Notes: a model not told the origin generated them from the letters alone. DNA of 64,000 nt from Pandoraea sputorum (GCF_000814845.2 NZ_CP010431.2:5022001-5086000), one strand, 5' to 3'. Shown: positions 28,470-41,005, numbered from the stretch's first letter. Numbers and translations are program-made.

Positions 28470-29834
28470 ATGCTCGACAATCTCACTACGCGCCTTGCCA
28501 AAGTCGTCAAGACCCTGCGCGGCGAAGCCCGGCTGACCGAGGCCAACACGCAGGAAATGCTGCGCGAAGTGCGCCTCGCCCTGCTCGAGGCCGACGTCGC
28601 CCTGCCGGTGGTGCGCGATTTCATCGCCAAGGTGAAGGAAAAGGCCCTCGGTAAGGAAGTCATTTCCAGCCTGTCGCCCGGACAGGCACTCGTCGGCGTG
28701 GTGCAGCGCGAACTGACCGCGCTCATGGGCGGCGACTACGAAGGCCGTGCCGCCGAACTCAATCTCGCCACCACCCCGCCCGCCATCATCCTGATGGCCG
28801 GTTTGCAAGGTGCAGGTAAGACGACGACCGTCGGTAAGCTCGCCAAGCTGCTGCGCGGCCAGAAGAAGAAGGTCCTGACGGTCTCCACCGACGTCTACCG
28901 CCCCGCCGCTATCGCCCAGTTGGAGACGGTCACGAAGCAGGTCGACGCAGACTTCTTCCCGTCGCAACCCGACCAGAAGCCGGTCGATATCGCCCGCGCC
29001 GCCGTGGACTGGGCGCGTCGTCATCACCATGAAGTGCTGCTCGTCGATACGGCCGGCCGCCTGGGTATTGACGAAGCGATGATGCAGGAAATTAGTGCCC
29101 TGCACGCTGAGCTGAAACCGATCGAAACACTGTTCGTCGTCGACGCCATGTTGGGTCAGGACGCCGTGAACACCGCCCGCGCCTTCAACGACGCACTGCC
29201 GCTCACCGGCGTGGTGCTCACCAAGCTCGACGGCGACTCGCGCGGCGGTGCTGCGCTGTCGGTACGTCACGTCACGGGCAAGCCGATCAAGTTCGTCGGT
29301 GTCGGCGAAAAGCTCGACGGCCTCGAAGTCTTCTACCCGGATCGCATGGCGAACCGGATTCTCGGCATGGGCGACATTCTCGCGCTCGTCGAGGAAGCCC
29401 AGCGCGGCGTCGACGTTCAGGCCGCGCAAAAGCTCGCCGACAAGGTCAAGAAGGGTGGCGACTTCGATCTGAACGACTTCAAGGCGCAGATCGGCCAGAT
29501 GAAGAAGATGGGCGGCCTGTCGTCGCTCATGGACAAGTTGCCGGCCCAGTTCCAGGCCGCTGCCAGCCAGACCAATATGGATCAGGCCGAGAAGCAGGTG
29601 CGCCGTATGGAAGGCATCATCAACTCGATGACGCCCGCCGAGCGCGCCAAGCCAGAACTGATCAAGGCGAGCCGCAAGCGCCGTATCGCCGCCGGTGCGG
29701 GCGTTCAGGTGCAGGAAGTCAACCGCATGCTGAATCAGTACGATCAGATGCGCACGATGATGAAGAAACTCAAAGGCGGTGGCATGATGAAGATGATGCG
29801 CAGCATGAAGGGCATGATGCCCGGCATGCGCTGA
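28470..29834 (+). CDS. ffh: Signal recognition particle protein Ffh (SRP54)
   Basis: Ffh binds 4.5S RNA and hydrophobic signal sequences and, with FtsY, targets inner-membrane proteins. The 454-residue protein has the helical N domain, the G domain (GLQGAGKTTTVGKL at about 111-124, LLVDTAGRLG, TKLDGDSRGG) and the methionine-rich M domain ending in MMKMMRSMKGMMPGMR. The start at 28470 gives the canonical MLDNLTTRLAKVVKTLRG. Confidence 0.98.
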   Translation: MLDNLTTRLAKVVKTLRGEARLTEANTQEMLREVRLALLEADVALPVVRDFIAKVKEKALGKEVISSLSPGQALVGVVQRELTALMGGDYEGRAAELNLATTPPAIILMAGLQGAGKTTTVGKLAKLLRGQKKKVLTVSTDVYRPAAIAQLETVTKQVDADFFPSQPDQKPVDIARAAVDWARRHHHEVLLVDTAGRLGIDEAMMQEISALHAELKPIETLFVVDAMLGQDAVNTARAFNDALPLTGVVLTKLDGDSRGGAALSVRHVTGKPIKFVGVGEKLDGLEVFYPDRMANRILGMGDILALVEEAQRGVDVQAAQKLADKVKKGGDFDLNDFKAQIGQMKKMGGLSSLMDKLPAQFQAAASQTNMDQAEKQVRRMEGIINSMTPAERAKPELIKASRKRRIAAGAGVQVQEVNRMLNQYDQMRTMMKKLKGGGMMKMMRSMKGMMPGMR

Positions 29835-29941
29835 TTGAGACTCATCCGGTCGCGGTCCGGTCTGAACTACGGGCTTTCCGTATATACTCCGGGCCGCACA
29901 CAGCGAAACCCCCGCAACACCGTTCCACAGGGTCGCCCCAT

Positions 29942-30490
29942 ATGAACCGCGAAGAAGCGCTCGAAGTATTCCGTAATTCCGAAGAAATCGTCTCCGCAGA
30001 CGAGGTCAACCGGTCCGTCGACACCATGGCCAAAGCCATCAAGGCCGCCGTCGGCGACGACTTCCCGATGGTGCTGTCGGTCATGGGCGGCGCCGCCGTC
30101 TTCACCGGCATGCTGCTGCCGCGTCTCGACTTCCCGCTCGAATTCGACTACATCCACCTCTCGCGCTACAACAACACCACCACCGGCGGTGCGATGCAGT
30201 GGCGCGTCGCGCCGCGCGATTCGGTGCGCGACCGCGTGGTGCTCGTGCTCGACGACATTCTCGACGAAGGTGCGACGATGGCCGCGATTCGCGACCGCAT
30301 TCTCGAGATGGGCGCATCGAAGTTCTACAGCGCCGTGCTGTGCGAGAAGATCCTGACGAAGGACAAGCCATCGCATCCGGATTTCTGCGGCTTCACCGTG
30401 CCGGATCGCTACGTCTTCGGCTGCGGCATGGACGCCAAGGGATACTGGCGCAACCTGCCCGCGATTCGCGCGCTGACGACGCCGCGCTGA
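29942..30490 (+). CDS. hpt: Hypoxanthine-guanine phosphoribosyltransferase
   Basis: This enzyme salvages purine bases using PRPP. The 182-residue protein has VLSVMGGAAVFTGMLLPRLDFPLEFDYIHLSRY and the PRPP-binding loop VVLVLDDILDEGATMAAI, both typical of type I phosphoribosyltransferases of the hypoxanthine/guanine group. The ATG at 29942 gives MNREEALEVFRNSEEIVSA. A TATACT element at about 29883 could be its -10. A terminator follows at 30535. Confidence 0.9.
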   Translation: MNREEALEVFRNSEEIVSADEVNRSVDTMAKAIKAAVGDDFPMVLSVMGGAAVFTGMLLPRLDFPLEFDYIHLSRYNNTTTGGAMQWRVAPRDSVRDRVVLVLDDILDEGATMAAIRDRILEMGASKFYSAVLCEKILTKDKPSHPDFCGFTVPDRYVFGCGMDAKGYWRNLPAIRALTTPR

Positions 30491-30534
30491 TAAGAATGTC
30501 GCACCGTCGCTGGGTTCGTCCCGCGACAAAAGAG

Positions 30535-30569
30535 AAAGGGGCCTGTTCGCACAAGGCCCCTTTTCTTTT
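30535..30569. terminator. Terminator between hpt and marC (convergent)
   Basis: AAAGGGGCC (30535-30543) pairs with GGCCCCTTT (30555-30563), followed by TCTTTT. The 5' side is A-rich, so it may also serve the leftward marC transcript. Confidence 0.88.
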
Positions 30570-30625
30570 GTGTCACCCGGCGGCGCCCGTCGCGCGAATC
30601 AGTAACAGGGTCGCCCGAATCGGCA

Positions 30626-31219
30626 TCAAAACTGGTGGACGAAGACTTTTACGCCCTTCAGGATCATCTCGACCGAGATCGCCACCAGAATCAGCCCCAT
30701 CAGCCGCTCGAACGCCGCCACGACCCGCGAGCCCAGCCATCGCTCGATTCTGTCGGCAAGCAACAGCACCACCGCGCACACGGCCATCGTCACGCTGAGC
30801 GCGGTAATCCATTCGAGCATGCGCCCCGGTTGCTGGGAGACGAGCAGCATGACAGTCGCGAGCGCCGACGGCCCGGCCAGCGCCGGAATCGCAAGCGGGA
30901 CGATCAGCGGCTCACCGGCATCCGGCAGCGAGCCGTGGTCCGGACGCGGAAAGATCATCCGCAGCGCGATCAGGAACAGCACGATGCCGCCAGCAAGCTG
31001 CAACGACAGGTCGGTGAGGCTCATCATGCGCAGGAACCGCTCGCCCACCAGCATGAACAGCAGCAGGATCGCGAACGCGATCAGCACCTCACGAACGATC
31101 ACGCGCGGGCGTCGGCTCGCAGGCACGTTCTTCAGTGCGTTCACAAAAATGGGAATGTTGCCGAACGGGTCGGTAATTAGCAGCAACAGCACGGTGGCCG
31201 ACGCGAACGTGTATTCCAT
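30626..31219 (-). CDS. MarC family integral membrane protein
   Basis: The 197-residue protein has six hydrophobic segments and the family features: ATVLLLLITDPFGNIPIFVNALKNV near the start, LQLAGGIVLFLIALRMIF, and PLAIPALAGPSALATVMLL in the middle. MarC/YchE/YhgN proteins are inner-membrane proteins of unsettled function; the old link to multiple antibiotic resistance is not supported. I prefer the ATG at 31219 (MEYTFASATV) over a longer frame. It converges with hpt. Confidence 0.9.
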   Translation of the reverse strand: MEYTFASATVLLLLITDPFGNIPIFVNALKNVPASRRPRVIVREVLIAFAILLLFMLVGERFLRMMSLTDLSLQLAGGIVLFLIALRMIFPRPDHGSLPDAGEPLIVPLAIPALAGPSALATVMLLVSQQPGRMLEWITALSVTMAVCAVVLLLADRIERWLGSRVVAAFERLMGLILVAISVEMILKGVKVFVHQF

Positions 31220-31366
31220 ACAGACGACGCCTTCAGATATGACAACGGCAGCCGCCGGGGCGACTGCCGTCAAGTAATGCGCTTATGCCGATACAAGGCG
31301 CGCGAGACCTGAATGCCGCGCAACGCGCTACCGGCAATGACCGGCAACGCGTCACACGTCACTCGA

Positions 31367-33106
<1,740 letters not shown>

Positions 33107-33294
33107 GCAGATTTCCGGGAAAAAAGAGGGTCAACGGCGCACGCGACGGTTCGGTCTGATGCAGGGAAGCGGGGCCGGGAGGATGCGGATTGACGCCGTG
33201 CGTCATCCTCGCATCCCCTGAGACACCCGCCGGCCGTACGCGCCGCCCCGGTTACCCGAGCCGCCGCCGGCCGCCGCGCCGGTGATTATCTGTT

Positions 33295-33300
33295 TATAAT
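33295..33300 (+). promoter_or_regulatory. Candidate -10 element of rppH
   Basis: A perfect TATAAT lies 34 bases upstream of the rppH ATG in the divergent proS/rppH gap. The -35 position is not clear. Confidence 0.45.
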
Positions 33301-33333
33301 CGAAGCAATTTTAAAGGATTCAAGGGTGGTTGT

Positions 33334-34020
33334 ATGCTGGACCGTGAAGGCTTTCGCCCGAACGTCGGCATCATCCTCTTAAACGCACGCAATGAAGTGT
33401 TCTGGGGCAAGCGGCTGGGCGAGCACTCCTGGCAGTTCCCGCAAGGCGGCATCAAGTACGGCGAAACGCCAGAACAGGCCATGTTCCGAGAATTGCACGA
33501 GGAAACCGGGCTAAAGCCAGAACACGTCAAAATCATCGGTCGCACACGCGACTGGCTGCGTTACGAGGTGCCGGACAAGTTCATCAAACGCGAAGTGCGC
33601 GGACATTACCGGGGCCAGAAGCAGATCTGGTTCCTGCTGCGCATGGTCGGACGCGACTGCGATATCTGCTTGCGCGCAACCGATCATCCCGAGTTCGACG
33701 CCTGGCGTTGGAACGAATACTGGGTGCCGCTCGACGCTGTGATCGAATTCAAGCGCGATGTGTATCAGCTCGCCCTGAACGAACTCTCGCGTTATCTGCG
33801 ACGCTCGGCTGCACGCGCCCAGCAGGACAGGCGACGGTTCCCACGCGCCGGCGCCCGGGTCGGCGAGATGCCGCCGGGGGCTACGGATGCGTCGCATGAG
33901 CAGGAGGACAGCTACGGCGGCGGCGATTGTGGCGACAGTGACGGCAGCAACACCGCCGATCCTGCAGCCAACACCGGCAATGCCGACAGTGCCGACCTTC
34001 AGCACCGCCGGGGGCACTGA
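33334..34020 (+). CDS. rppH: RNA pyrophosphohydrolase (Nudix) with C-terminal extension
   Basis: RppH removes pyrophosphate from triphosphorylated mRNA 5' ends and triggers decay. The protein starts [17 protein letters not shown] and has the Nudix box [23 protein letters not shown] (38-60), followed by the RppH signature [21 protein letters not shown] and [21 protein letters not shown]. It is 228 residues, against about 160-176 in enterobacteria. The extra C-terminal part (from about 160) is low-complexity, arginine-rich then Gly/Asp/Asn-rich, and looks disordered. A strong terminator follows. Confidence 0.93.
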   Translation: MLDREGFRPNVGIILLNARNEVFWGKRLGEHSWQFPQGGIKYGETPEQAMFRELHEETGLKPEHVKIIGRTRDWLRYEVPDKFIKREVRGHYRGQKQIWFLLRMVGRDCDICLRATDHPEFDAWRWNEYWVPLDAVIEFKRDVYQLALNELSRYLRRSAARAQQDRRRFPRAGARVGEMPPGATDASHEQEDSYGGGDCGDSDGSNTADPAANTGNADSADLQHRRGH

Positions 34021-34051
34021 ACCGGGCGGCTGACGGCCTGTCTCAACACCG

Positions 34052-34085
34052 GACGCGGGCACGGTTGCCCGCGTCGGCTTTTTTT
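34052..34085 (+). terminator. Intrinsic terminator of rppH
   Basis: GACGCGGGCA (34052-34061) pairs perfectly with TGCCCGCGTC (34066-34075), followed by GGC and seven T. Confidence 0.92.
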
Positions 34086-34105
34086 GATCTCTCGACCACA
34101 TTCCC

Positions 34106-34681
34106 ATGCGTCCTTCGATTGCCCGCCGCGCCCCGCGCCTGGCCACGCTTGTCTCTCTGGCTGCTCTGACGCTGATCGCCGCCTGCAGCAGCGTGTCCCA
34201 GCCCGTTCAGGACTTTGACGAATACATGGCGCAGCAGGAAGCCGCCAAGGGCAAGTGGAAGGAGGCGGAATACAAGATGCCGACCGCCGCGCCGCAAGAC
34301 GCCGATCTGATCAGCTTCTCGACCCTGCCGAACGCCACGCTCGACTACGCCGTCGACGCGAAGTCCATCGAAGTCACCCGGGATGACGGCGTGGTGCGCT
34401 ACATCGCGGTGATCCGCAGCAAGAGCGGTGCGCGCAACGTGTCGTACGAGGGCATCCACTGCTCGTCGTTCGAGTCGCGTCTTTACGCGACCGGTCGTCC
34501 GGACGGCACGTGGGCACCGGCACGCAACAGCGAATGGCGTCCGATCCAGCCGTACGGTTCGACCGCGTATCAGGGCATTCTGTACCGCGACTTCCTCTGT
34601 CAGGACAAGACGCCTTATGGCTCTGCGAAGGATATCGTCCAGAACCTGCGCTATCCGACGACGCCCGCCGCCTATCGCTAA
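34106..34681 (+). CDS. CNP1-like family lipoprotein
   Basis: The 191-residue precursor has a signal peptide with lipobox LTLIAAC (Cys at about residue 28), so it should be a lipoprotein. The mature part shows CNP1-like features: DFDEYMAQQEAAKGKWKEAEYKMPTAAP, VTRDDGVVRYIAVIRSKSGARNVSYEGIHC and EWRPIQPYGSTAYQGILYRDFLC, with two conserved cysteines. As I recall, the family takes its name from a cryptic Neisseria protein; its function is unknown. The gene lies just past the rppH terminator and ends at its own. Confidence 0.85.
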   Translation: MRPSIARRAPRLATLVSLAALTLIAACSSVSQPVQDFDEYMAQQEAAKGKWKEAEYKMPTAAPQDADLISFSTLPNATLDYAVDAKSIEVTRDDGVVRYIAVIRSKSGARNVSYEGIHCSSFESRLYATGRPDGTWAPARNSEWRPIQPYGSTAYQGILYRDFLCQDKTPYGSAKDIVQNLRYPTTPAAYR

Positions 34682-34725
34682 GGCTGTGCCGTACCGACGC
34701 CGTCACCTCGACGGCGTCGCGACGC

Positions 34726-34764
34726 AAAAAAACGCCGGTCACGTATCACGTGCCGGCGTTTTTT
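34726..34764. terminator. Bidirectional terminator, CNP1-like gene / proB
   Basis: Seven A, then ACGCCGG...CCGGCGT with an inner CACG/CGTG extension, then a T run. It is symmetrical enough to serve both convergent genes. Another hairpin (CGACGCCGTC/GACGGCGTCG) lies just upstream at 34695-34719. Confidence 0.9.
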
Positions 34765-34791
34765 GTCTTCGATGGTCTGCCCGGATGCGGA

Positions 34792-35925
34792 TCAGCGCAA
34801 GATCAGGTTGTCGCGATGAATCAGTTCGGGTTCGTTCGCAAAGCCCAGCACTTGCTCGATGTCGCTGCTCGGATGACGACGAATGAGGCGCGTCTCCGAG
34901 GCGCTGTAGTTGGACAGACCGCGCGCGACCTCGTGACCAGCCTCGTCAACGCACGAGATGACTTCGCCACGCGCAAACGTCCCTTCGACGTCGATCACGC
35001 CGATCGGCAGCAGGCTCTTGCCCTCTTCCATCAGCTTCTTGCACGCGCCTGCATCGATCACCACACGACCGCGCACCTGAAGGTGGTCGGCCATCCATTG
35101 CTTGCGGGCCGTCAGGACTGCAGTACGTGCCACCAGTTGCGTGCCGATGGCTTCACCACCGGCCAGACGCACCAGCACGTCCGCTTCACGACCCGACGCG
35201 ATCACGGTATGTGCCCCGCTCGTCGCTGCGCGTTTAGCCGCCAGAATCTTCGTCAGCATGCCGCCGCGGCCGATGTTCGTGCCCGCACCGCCCGCCATCG
35301 CTTCGAGACGTTCGTCCCCCGCTTCGGCTTCGTGCACAAACTCCGCGTCGGGGTCCTTGCGAGGATCGGCCGTGTAGAGGCCCGACTGGTCGGTCAGGAT
35401 GACGAGCGCATCGCCGTCGATCAGATTCGTGACCAGCGCACCGAGCGTGTCGTTGTCGCCGAACTTGATTTCGTCGGTCACGACCGTATCGTTCTCGTTG
35501 ATGATCGGCACCACGCCCAGACGCAGCAGCGTGAGCAGCGTCGTGCGCGCGTTCAGATAGCGTTCGCGGTCGGCCAGGTCGGCGTGCGTGAGAAGAATCT
35601 GCGCAGTACGCACGCCATGCTCGGCGAAACGCGTCTCATAGACTTGCGCGAGGCCCATCTGACCGACGGCGGCGGCGGCCTGCAATTCGTCGATGGCCTT
35701 CGGGCGCTTGACCCAGCCCAGACGCTGCATCCCCTCCGCAATCGCCCCCGAACTCACGAGCACGACCTGCTTTGGCGGACGTCCGTCGCCCCCGTGCCGC
35801 AACGCGGCGATCTGCTGCGCCCAACGCGCAATGGCGACATCATCCAGCCCGCGACCGTCGTTGGTCACGAGACTGGAGCCCACTTTCACCACGAGCCGCT
35901 TGGCATCGGCGATGACCGAACGCAT
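34792..35925 (-). CDS. proB: Glutamate 5-kinase
   Basis: ProB phosphorylates glutamate in the first step of proline synthesis and is feedback-inhibited by proline. The 377-residue protein has the amino-acid kinase domain ([88 protein letters not shown]) and a C-terminal PUA domain ([26 protein letters not shown]). AGGAG sits 11 bases before the ATG at 35925. It follows obgE on the same strand, giving rplU-rpmA-obgE-proB, a layout I recall from other betaproteobacteria. Confidence 0.97.
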   Translation of the reverse strand: MRSVIADAKRLVVKVGSSLVTNDGRGLDDVAIARWAQQIAALRHGGDGRPPKQVVLVSSGAIAEGMQRLGWVKRPKAIDELQAAAAVGQMGLAQVYETRFAEHGVRTAQILLTHADLADRERYLNARTTLLTLLRLGVVPIINENDTVVTDEIKFGDNDTLGALVTNLIDGDALVILTDQSGLYTADPRKDPDAEFVHEAEAGDERLEAMAGGAGTNIGRGGMLTKILAAKRAATSGAHTVIASGREADVLVRLAGGEAIGTQLVARTAVLTARKQWMADHLQVRGRVVIDAGACKKLMEEGKSLLPIGVIDVEGTFARGEVISCVDEAGHEVARGLSNYSASETRLIRRHPSSDIEQVLGFANEPELIHRDNLILR

Positions 35926-36110
35926 GGACCTGGATTCTCCTGCGGATGTATTGGGAAGACGAGACCACCATGCCCCGGGACGATGCCGCGCATGCGGATC
36001 GTCTCTCATTGGGCCACAGCAGCCGGATCGCTGGCGTTGGCGCACGGTCCGGGACCTGATGACGTTCGAGACCTTACGACGTCAGCGCCAGCGTTTGAGT
36101 GATGTGGAGT

Positions 36111-37256
<1,146 letters not shown>

Positions 37257-37340
37257 TTAACGACCGTCCGCAGACGATCCAAATACTGTTCGATGATCCA
37301 CGCCGAACGCTGCATCACAATGCGCGCTGGCGGGAGAAAC

Positions 37341-37374
37341 AAAAAAGGCTCCGCATGGAAGCGGAGCCTTTTGG
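37341..37374 (-). terminator. Intrinsic terminator between rpmA and obgE
   Basis: On the minus strand AAAAGGCTCCGC (from 37372) pairs with GCGGAGCCTTTT (to 37343) followed by further T. It lies just after the rpmA stop and would attenuate read-through into obgE. Confidence 0.88.
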
Positions 37375-37390
37375 TGGCAAAAGGCTTAGC

Positions 37391-37651
37391 TTACGCTGCC
37401 GCTACCACGCTAACCACTTGCTTCTTCGCTGCGCCCTTGACGGCGAATTGCACGTGGCCGTCGGCCAGTGCAAACAGCGTGTGGTCCTTACCGATACCGA
37501 CGTTTTCGCCGGCATGCATACGAGTACCGCGTTGGCGAACGATGATGCCGCCAGCCAGGATTGCCTGACCGCCGTACACCTTCACGCCGAGGCGCTTCGA
37601 CTCGGAATCGCGGCCGTTACGGGACGATCCGCCTGCTTTTTTGTGTGCCAT
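37391..37651 (-). CDS. rpmA: 50S ribosomal protein L27
   Basis: The 86-residue protein starts [48 protein letters not shown], the canonical L27 sequence whose N-terminal tail reaches the peptidyl transferase centre. It lies 28 bases after rplU and is co-transcribed with it. Confidence 0.99.
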   Translation of the reverse strand: MAHKKAGGSSRNGRDSESKRLGVKVYGGQAILAGGIIVRQRGTRMHAGENVGIGKDHTLFALADGHVQFAVKGAAKKQVVSVVAAA

Positions 37652-37679
37652 GACTTAACTCCTTACCTAGCTCGATCGA

Positions 37680-37991
37680 TTAGCCGTTGATGCTGTCGAT
37701 GCGCAGCTCGGTGTAGTTTTGGCGATGGCCTTGACGCTTTTGGTAGTGCTTGCGACGGCGCATCTTGAAAATCTTCACCTTGGGGTGACGACCCTGGGCG
37801 ACAACGGTAGCCTTGACGGAAGCCCCAGTGACCAACGGCGCACCGAACTTAATCGATTCGCCCTCGCCAACGGCGAGAACCTGGTCAATGGTGATTTCAG
37901 CGCCAATGTCAGCCGGTATCTGTTCTACTTTGAGCTTTTCGCCAGCAGCAACCTTATATTGCTTACCGCCGGTTTTTATGACCGCGTACAT
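37680..37991 (-). CDS. rplU: 50S ribosomal protein L21
   Basis: The 103-residue protein reads [33 protein letters not shown] and ends with the basic [22 protein letters not shown] segment typical of L21, which binds 23S rRNA. It is the first gene of the leftward rplU-rpmA unit and is divergent from ispB; the 276-base gap holds both promoters. Confidence 0.99.
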   Translation of the reverse strand: MYAVIKTGGKQYKVAAGEKLKVEQIPADIGAEITIDQVLAVGEGESIKFGAPLVTGASVKATVVAQGRHPKVKIFKMRRRKHYQKRQGHRQNYTELRIDSING

Positions 37992-38228
37992 TGTTGAACC
38001 TCACTCATAAACAAGAGAATTTCCGTGCAGACCGAGGGTCCCGAAAGGACTCCACCTACCGGTCGAACGCCCCCGCCGCAGCCCGCTTTCCGAAGTATTT
38101 TCGGACGCAGCGCAACGAATGCGCGCACGAAAACCCTGGATTATACAGACTTTCTCCTTTTGCGTCAAAGACTTCCGTAACTCCAGTCATTCCGCGGCCC
38201 TGGTGCCCGAAAGTTGCCGCGCCCACTA

Positions 38229-38234
38229 TATAAT
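38229..38234 (+). promoter_or_regulatory. Candidate -10 element of ispB
   Basis: TATAAT lies 33 bases before the proposed TTG start of ispB. Its position argues against an upstream TTG at 38214 as start codon. Confidence 0.45.
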
Positions 38235-38267
38235 TTGGGGCGAATTTTTCCTCACCCGAGCCTTGTC

Positions 38268-39248
38268 TTGACTGCTTCGACTTCTGCCCAGAACGTACTG
38301 GCCGCCATCACCGACGACATGAAAGCCGTCGATACGCTTATCCGCCATCGGCTGGCCTCCGAGGTGGTCCTGATCAATCAGATCTCGGAATACATCATCA
38401 ATTCGGGCGGCAAGCGGCTACGCCCGGCACTGCTGCTGCTGGTCTCCGGCGCGCTGGGCGTGACATCGCCCGCCCGCTACGAGCTGGCGGCCGTCATCGA
38501 ATTCATCCACACCTCGACGCTGCTTCACGACGACGTCGTCGACGAATCGGACCTGCGCCGCGGCAAGCAGACAGCCAATGCGCTGTTCGGCAATGCAGCG
38601 TCGGTGCTGGTCGGCGACTTCCTGTATTCGCGTTCGTTCGAGATGATGGTGAGTGTGGACAACATGCGCGTGATGCAGATCCTCGCGCGCGCGACCAATG
38701 TCATCGCCGAAGGGGAAGTGCTTCAGTTGCTGAACATGCACGACCCCGACGTGGACGAGGCGCGCTACCTTCAGGTCATCAAGTACAAGACAGCCACGCT
38801 GTTCGAAGCTGCAACGCAGCTGGCGGCCGTACTCGCCAATGCGGATGCACAAACCGAAGCCGCTGTCTGCGAATACGGCGGCCGTCTGGGCACTGCCTTC
38901 CAATTGATGGACGACTGGCTCGACTATGCCGGCGACACCGATGCGATGGGCAAGAACGCTGGCGACGACCTGCGCGAAGGCAAACCGACACTGCCACTGA
39001 TTCACGTTCTGCAACACGGCACGGAAGTAGAGCGCGCACTCGTACGGGAAGCCATCGAGAATGGCGGCACCGACAAGTTCGAGCCGATCCTCGCTGCAAT
39101 CAAGCGCACGGGTGCGCTCGACTACACGCTTGCACGCGCTCAGGAAGAGGCAGATGCTGCCGCACGAATTATTTCTACGCTCCCCTCTTCCCATTATAAA
39201 AATAGCCTGCTAGAATTATGTTCTTACTCGATAGCGCGACGCACTTAG
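38268..39248 (+). CDS. ispB: Octaprenyl diphosphate synthase (polyprenyl synthetase)
   Basis: IspB builds the ubiquinone side chain. The 326-residue protein has the polyprenyl synthetase motifs: GGKRLRPALLLL, the first aspartate-rich motif LLHDDVVDESDLRRGK, GDFLYSRSFEMM, and the second motif AFQLMDDWLDYAGD. No ATG fits; I chose the TTG at 38268 (protein beginning with LTASTSAQNVLAAI), just downstream of a TATAAT element. The product length is uncertain by a few residues. tRNA-Pro follows after 19 bases, so the two may share a transcript. Confidence 0.93.
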   Translation: MTASTSAQNVLAAITDDMKAVDTLIRHRLASEVVLINQISEYIINSGGKRLRPALLLLVSGALGVTSPARYELAAVIEFIHTSTLLHDDVVDESDLRRGKQTANALFGNAASVLVGDFLYSRSFEMMVSVDNMRVMQILARATNVIAEGEVLQLLNMHDPDVDEARYLQVIKYKTATLFEAATQLAAVLANADAQTEAAVCEYGGRLGTAFQLMDDWLDYAGDTDAMGKNAGDDLREGKPTLPLIHVLQHGTEVERALVREAIENGGTDKFEPILAAIKRTGALDYTLARAQEEADAAARIISTLPSSHYKNSLLELCSYSIARRT

Positions 39249-39267
39249 CGAAGTAGCAGTATCGAAG

Positions 39268-39344
39268 CGGGGTGTAGCTTAGCCTGGTAGAGCGCTACGT
39301 TCGGGACGTAGAGGCCGGAGGTTCGAATCCTCTCACCCCGACCA
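39268..39344 (+). tRNA. tRNA-Pro (anticodon CGG)
   Basis: The acceptor stem CGGGGTG pairs with CACCCCG, and ACCA is encoded at the 3' end. The anticodon stem CTACG/CGTAG encloses loop TTCGGGA, giving anticodon CGG (codon CCG). The T loop TTCGAATC is intact. Length is 77 bases. I see no duplicated 3' end nearby, so no sign of use as an integration site. Confidence 0.98.
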
Positions 39345-39370
39345 GGATTTACTTTGCTCTCAAGCAAAGC

Positions 39371-39408
39371 AAAAAAACCGACGGACTTGTCCGTCGGTTT
39401 TTTTATTT
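39371..39408 (+). terminator. Intrinsic terminator after tRNA-Pro
   Basis: AAACCGACGGAC pairs with GTCCGTCGGTTT over a two-base loop, followed by a run of T. It ends the ispB/tRNA-Pro transcript. Confidence 0.93.
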
Positions 39409-39571
39409 CTACTGCCGGATACGTTCGCCACGTCTGCCCTATCGAAAAGTCGGCAGTCCGTCACATCACTGCGATGAGATGTGCCCGTCTGGCTACGCAG
39501 CAAACGTTCCAATCCCCTCTGATATAGTGGCGACTCATTGCCACCGCCCGCGCTTAGCCGCCCCAAAACGC

Positions 39572-40864
39572 TTGGACGCCTTGCCCTTATGGGCGCAGAT
39601 CTGCGCCGTCGCCTTCCTGATCATCTGCTCGGGATTCTTTTCCATTTCCGAGACGAGCATGATGGCGCTCAACCGCCATCGACTGAAGCACCTGGTACGC
39701 ATGAACGTACACGGCGCGCGCGCGACACAGGGATTGCTCTCTCGCACGGAAGATCTGCTCTCGACCATTCTCGTCGGCAATAACGTCATCAACACCGTCG
39801 TGCCGGTGCTCACCACGTCCATCGCGGTGCGCTACTTCGGCAACGACGCCATCACGCTGTCGATCGCGACAGCAATGATCGCGCTGCTCATCATCATCTT
39901 CGCCGAGATCGGGCCGAAGATCGTCGGCGCGACATACCCTGATCGCATCGCCCTTTCCGTCAGCACGCCGCTCAAACCGATCGTAGCGGCAGCGAAGCCG
40001 CTCGTATGGGTGCTCAACACGTTCGTGCGCGGCATGCTGCGCGTGCTACGCATCGATACGCGCACTGCAGCGAGCGAGACACGTCTGACCACCGAAGAAC
40101 TGCGCACCATCGTGCTCGAAGCCGGTAACTACATGCCGACCAAGCCACGTAGCGTGCTGCTCAATCTGCTCGATCTCGAGAACATCGCCGTCGACGACGT
40201 GATGGTGCCGCGCGCGCGAATCGAAGCGCTCGATATCTCAGCGCCGCTCGACACGATCCTCTCGCAGCTCGAAACCTGTTATCACAACAAGCTGCCCGTC
40301 TACGACGGCGACATCGATCGCATCGTCGGCATTCTGCCAGTACGTCGTACGCTCTCCGCGTTGCGTCACCCGGACGACCTCACAGTCGATACGTTGCGCG
40401 CGTTGCTCGTCGAACCGTATTTCATCCCGAGCGATACCCCCGCCCTGCGACAGTTGCAATACTTCCAGGAAAACCATCGGCGCGTGGGACTCGTGGTCAA
40501 CGAGTACGGTGAAGTCGAAGGGCTGGTGACGACCGAGGACATCATCGAAGAACTCATCGGCGAGTTCACCACGAGCGTGCCGGGTGCCGGCGGCAGCCGT
40601 TCGGGCTGGACGACGGACGACGATTGTCTGGTCGGCGGCGGCGTGGGCCTTCGCGATCTGAATCGGCGACTGGGACTGCATCTGCCGACCGACGGTCCGA
40701 AGACACTCAACGGCCTGATTCTGGAAGTGCTGCGCGAGATTCCCGAAGCTTCGGTCAGTCTCGAGATCGACGGCGTGCGTATGGAAATCGTGCAGATCGA
40801 TAACCAGGCGATCAAAACGGTACGCCTGTTCAAACCGACGGCACGGGCCGCGCTTCACGACTGA
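39572..40864 (+). CDS. CNNM/CBS-domain transporter (HlyC/CorC family, YfjD-like)
   Basis: The protein of about 430 residues has an N-terminal DUF21 membrane domain with several helices (AQICAVAFLIICSGFFSISETSMMALNRHRLK, LVGNNVINTVVPVLTTSIAV, AMIALLIIIFAEIGPKIVGATYPD). A CBS-domain pair follows (DVMVPRARIEALD; GLVVNEYGEVEGLVTTEDIIEELIGEF), then a C-terminal CorC_HlyC domain (DCLVGGGVGLRDLNRRLGLHLP). Family members are linked to Mg2+ and other cation efflux. No ATG fits; the TTG at 39572 (LDALPLWAQ) best matches relatives, whereas a start at 39479 would overlap a likely promoter. Confidence 0.9.
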   Translation: MDALPLWAQICAVAFLIICSGFFSISETSMMALNRHRLKHLVRMNVHGARATQGLLSRTEDLLSTILVGNNVINTVVPVLTTSIAVRYFGNDAITLSIATAMIALLIIIFAEIGPKIVGATYPDRIALSVSTPLKPIVAAAKPLVWVLNTFVRGMLRVLRIDTRTAASETRLTTEELRTIVLEAGNYMPTKPRSVLLNLLDLENIAVDDVMVPRARIEALDISAPLDTILSQLETCYHNKLPVYDGDIDRIVGILPVRRTLSALRHPDDLTVDTLRALLVEPYFIPSDTPALRQLQYFQENHRRVGLVVNEYGEVEGLVTTEDIIEELIGEFTTSVPGAGGSRSGWTTDDDCLVGGGVGLRDLNRRLGLHLPTDGPKTLNGLILEVLREIPEASVSLEIDGVRMEIVQIDNQAIKTVRLFKPTARAALHD

Positions 40865-41005
40865 AACTACGTGATCGACGGGGAGCGAACACGTCATATT
40901 CGTTCACTGCCCGTCACCTAACGCTATTTTTCAGGTTATTCCGATTGAGACACCGCAGGGATTTGACGAGACTGAAGCTCCACCCAGCTCTCGTCGAACC
41001 CTGTC

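Noticed and set aside
39268-39344. tRNA-Pro as an integration site for a mobile element
   Set aside because: No duplicated 3' end, integrase or foreign-looking genes are nearby; flanking genes are core.
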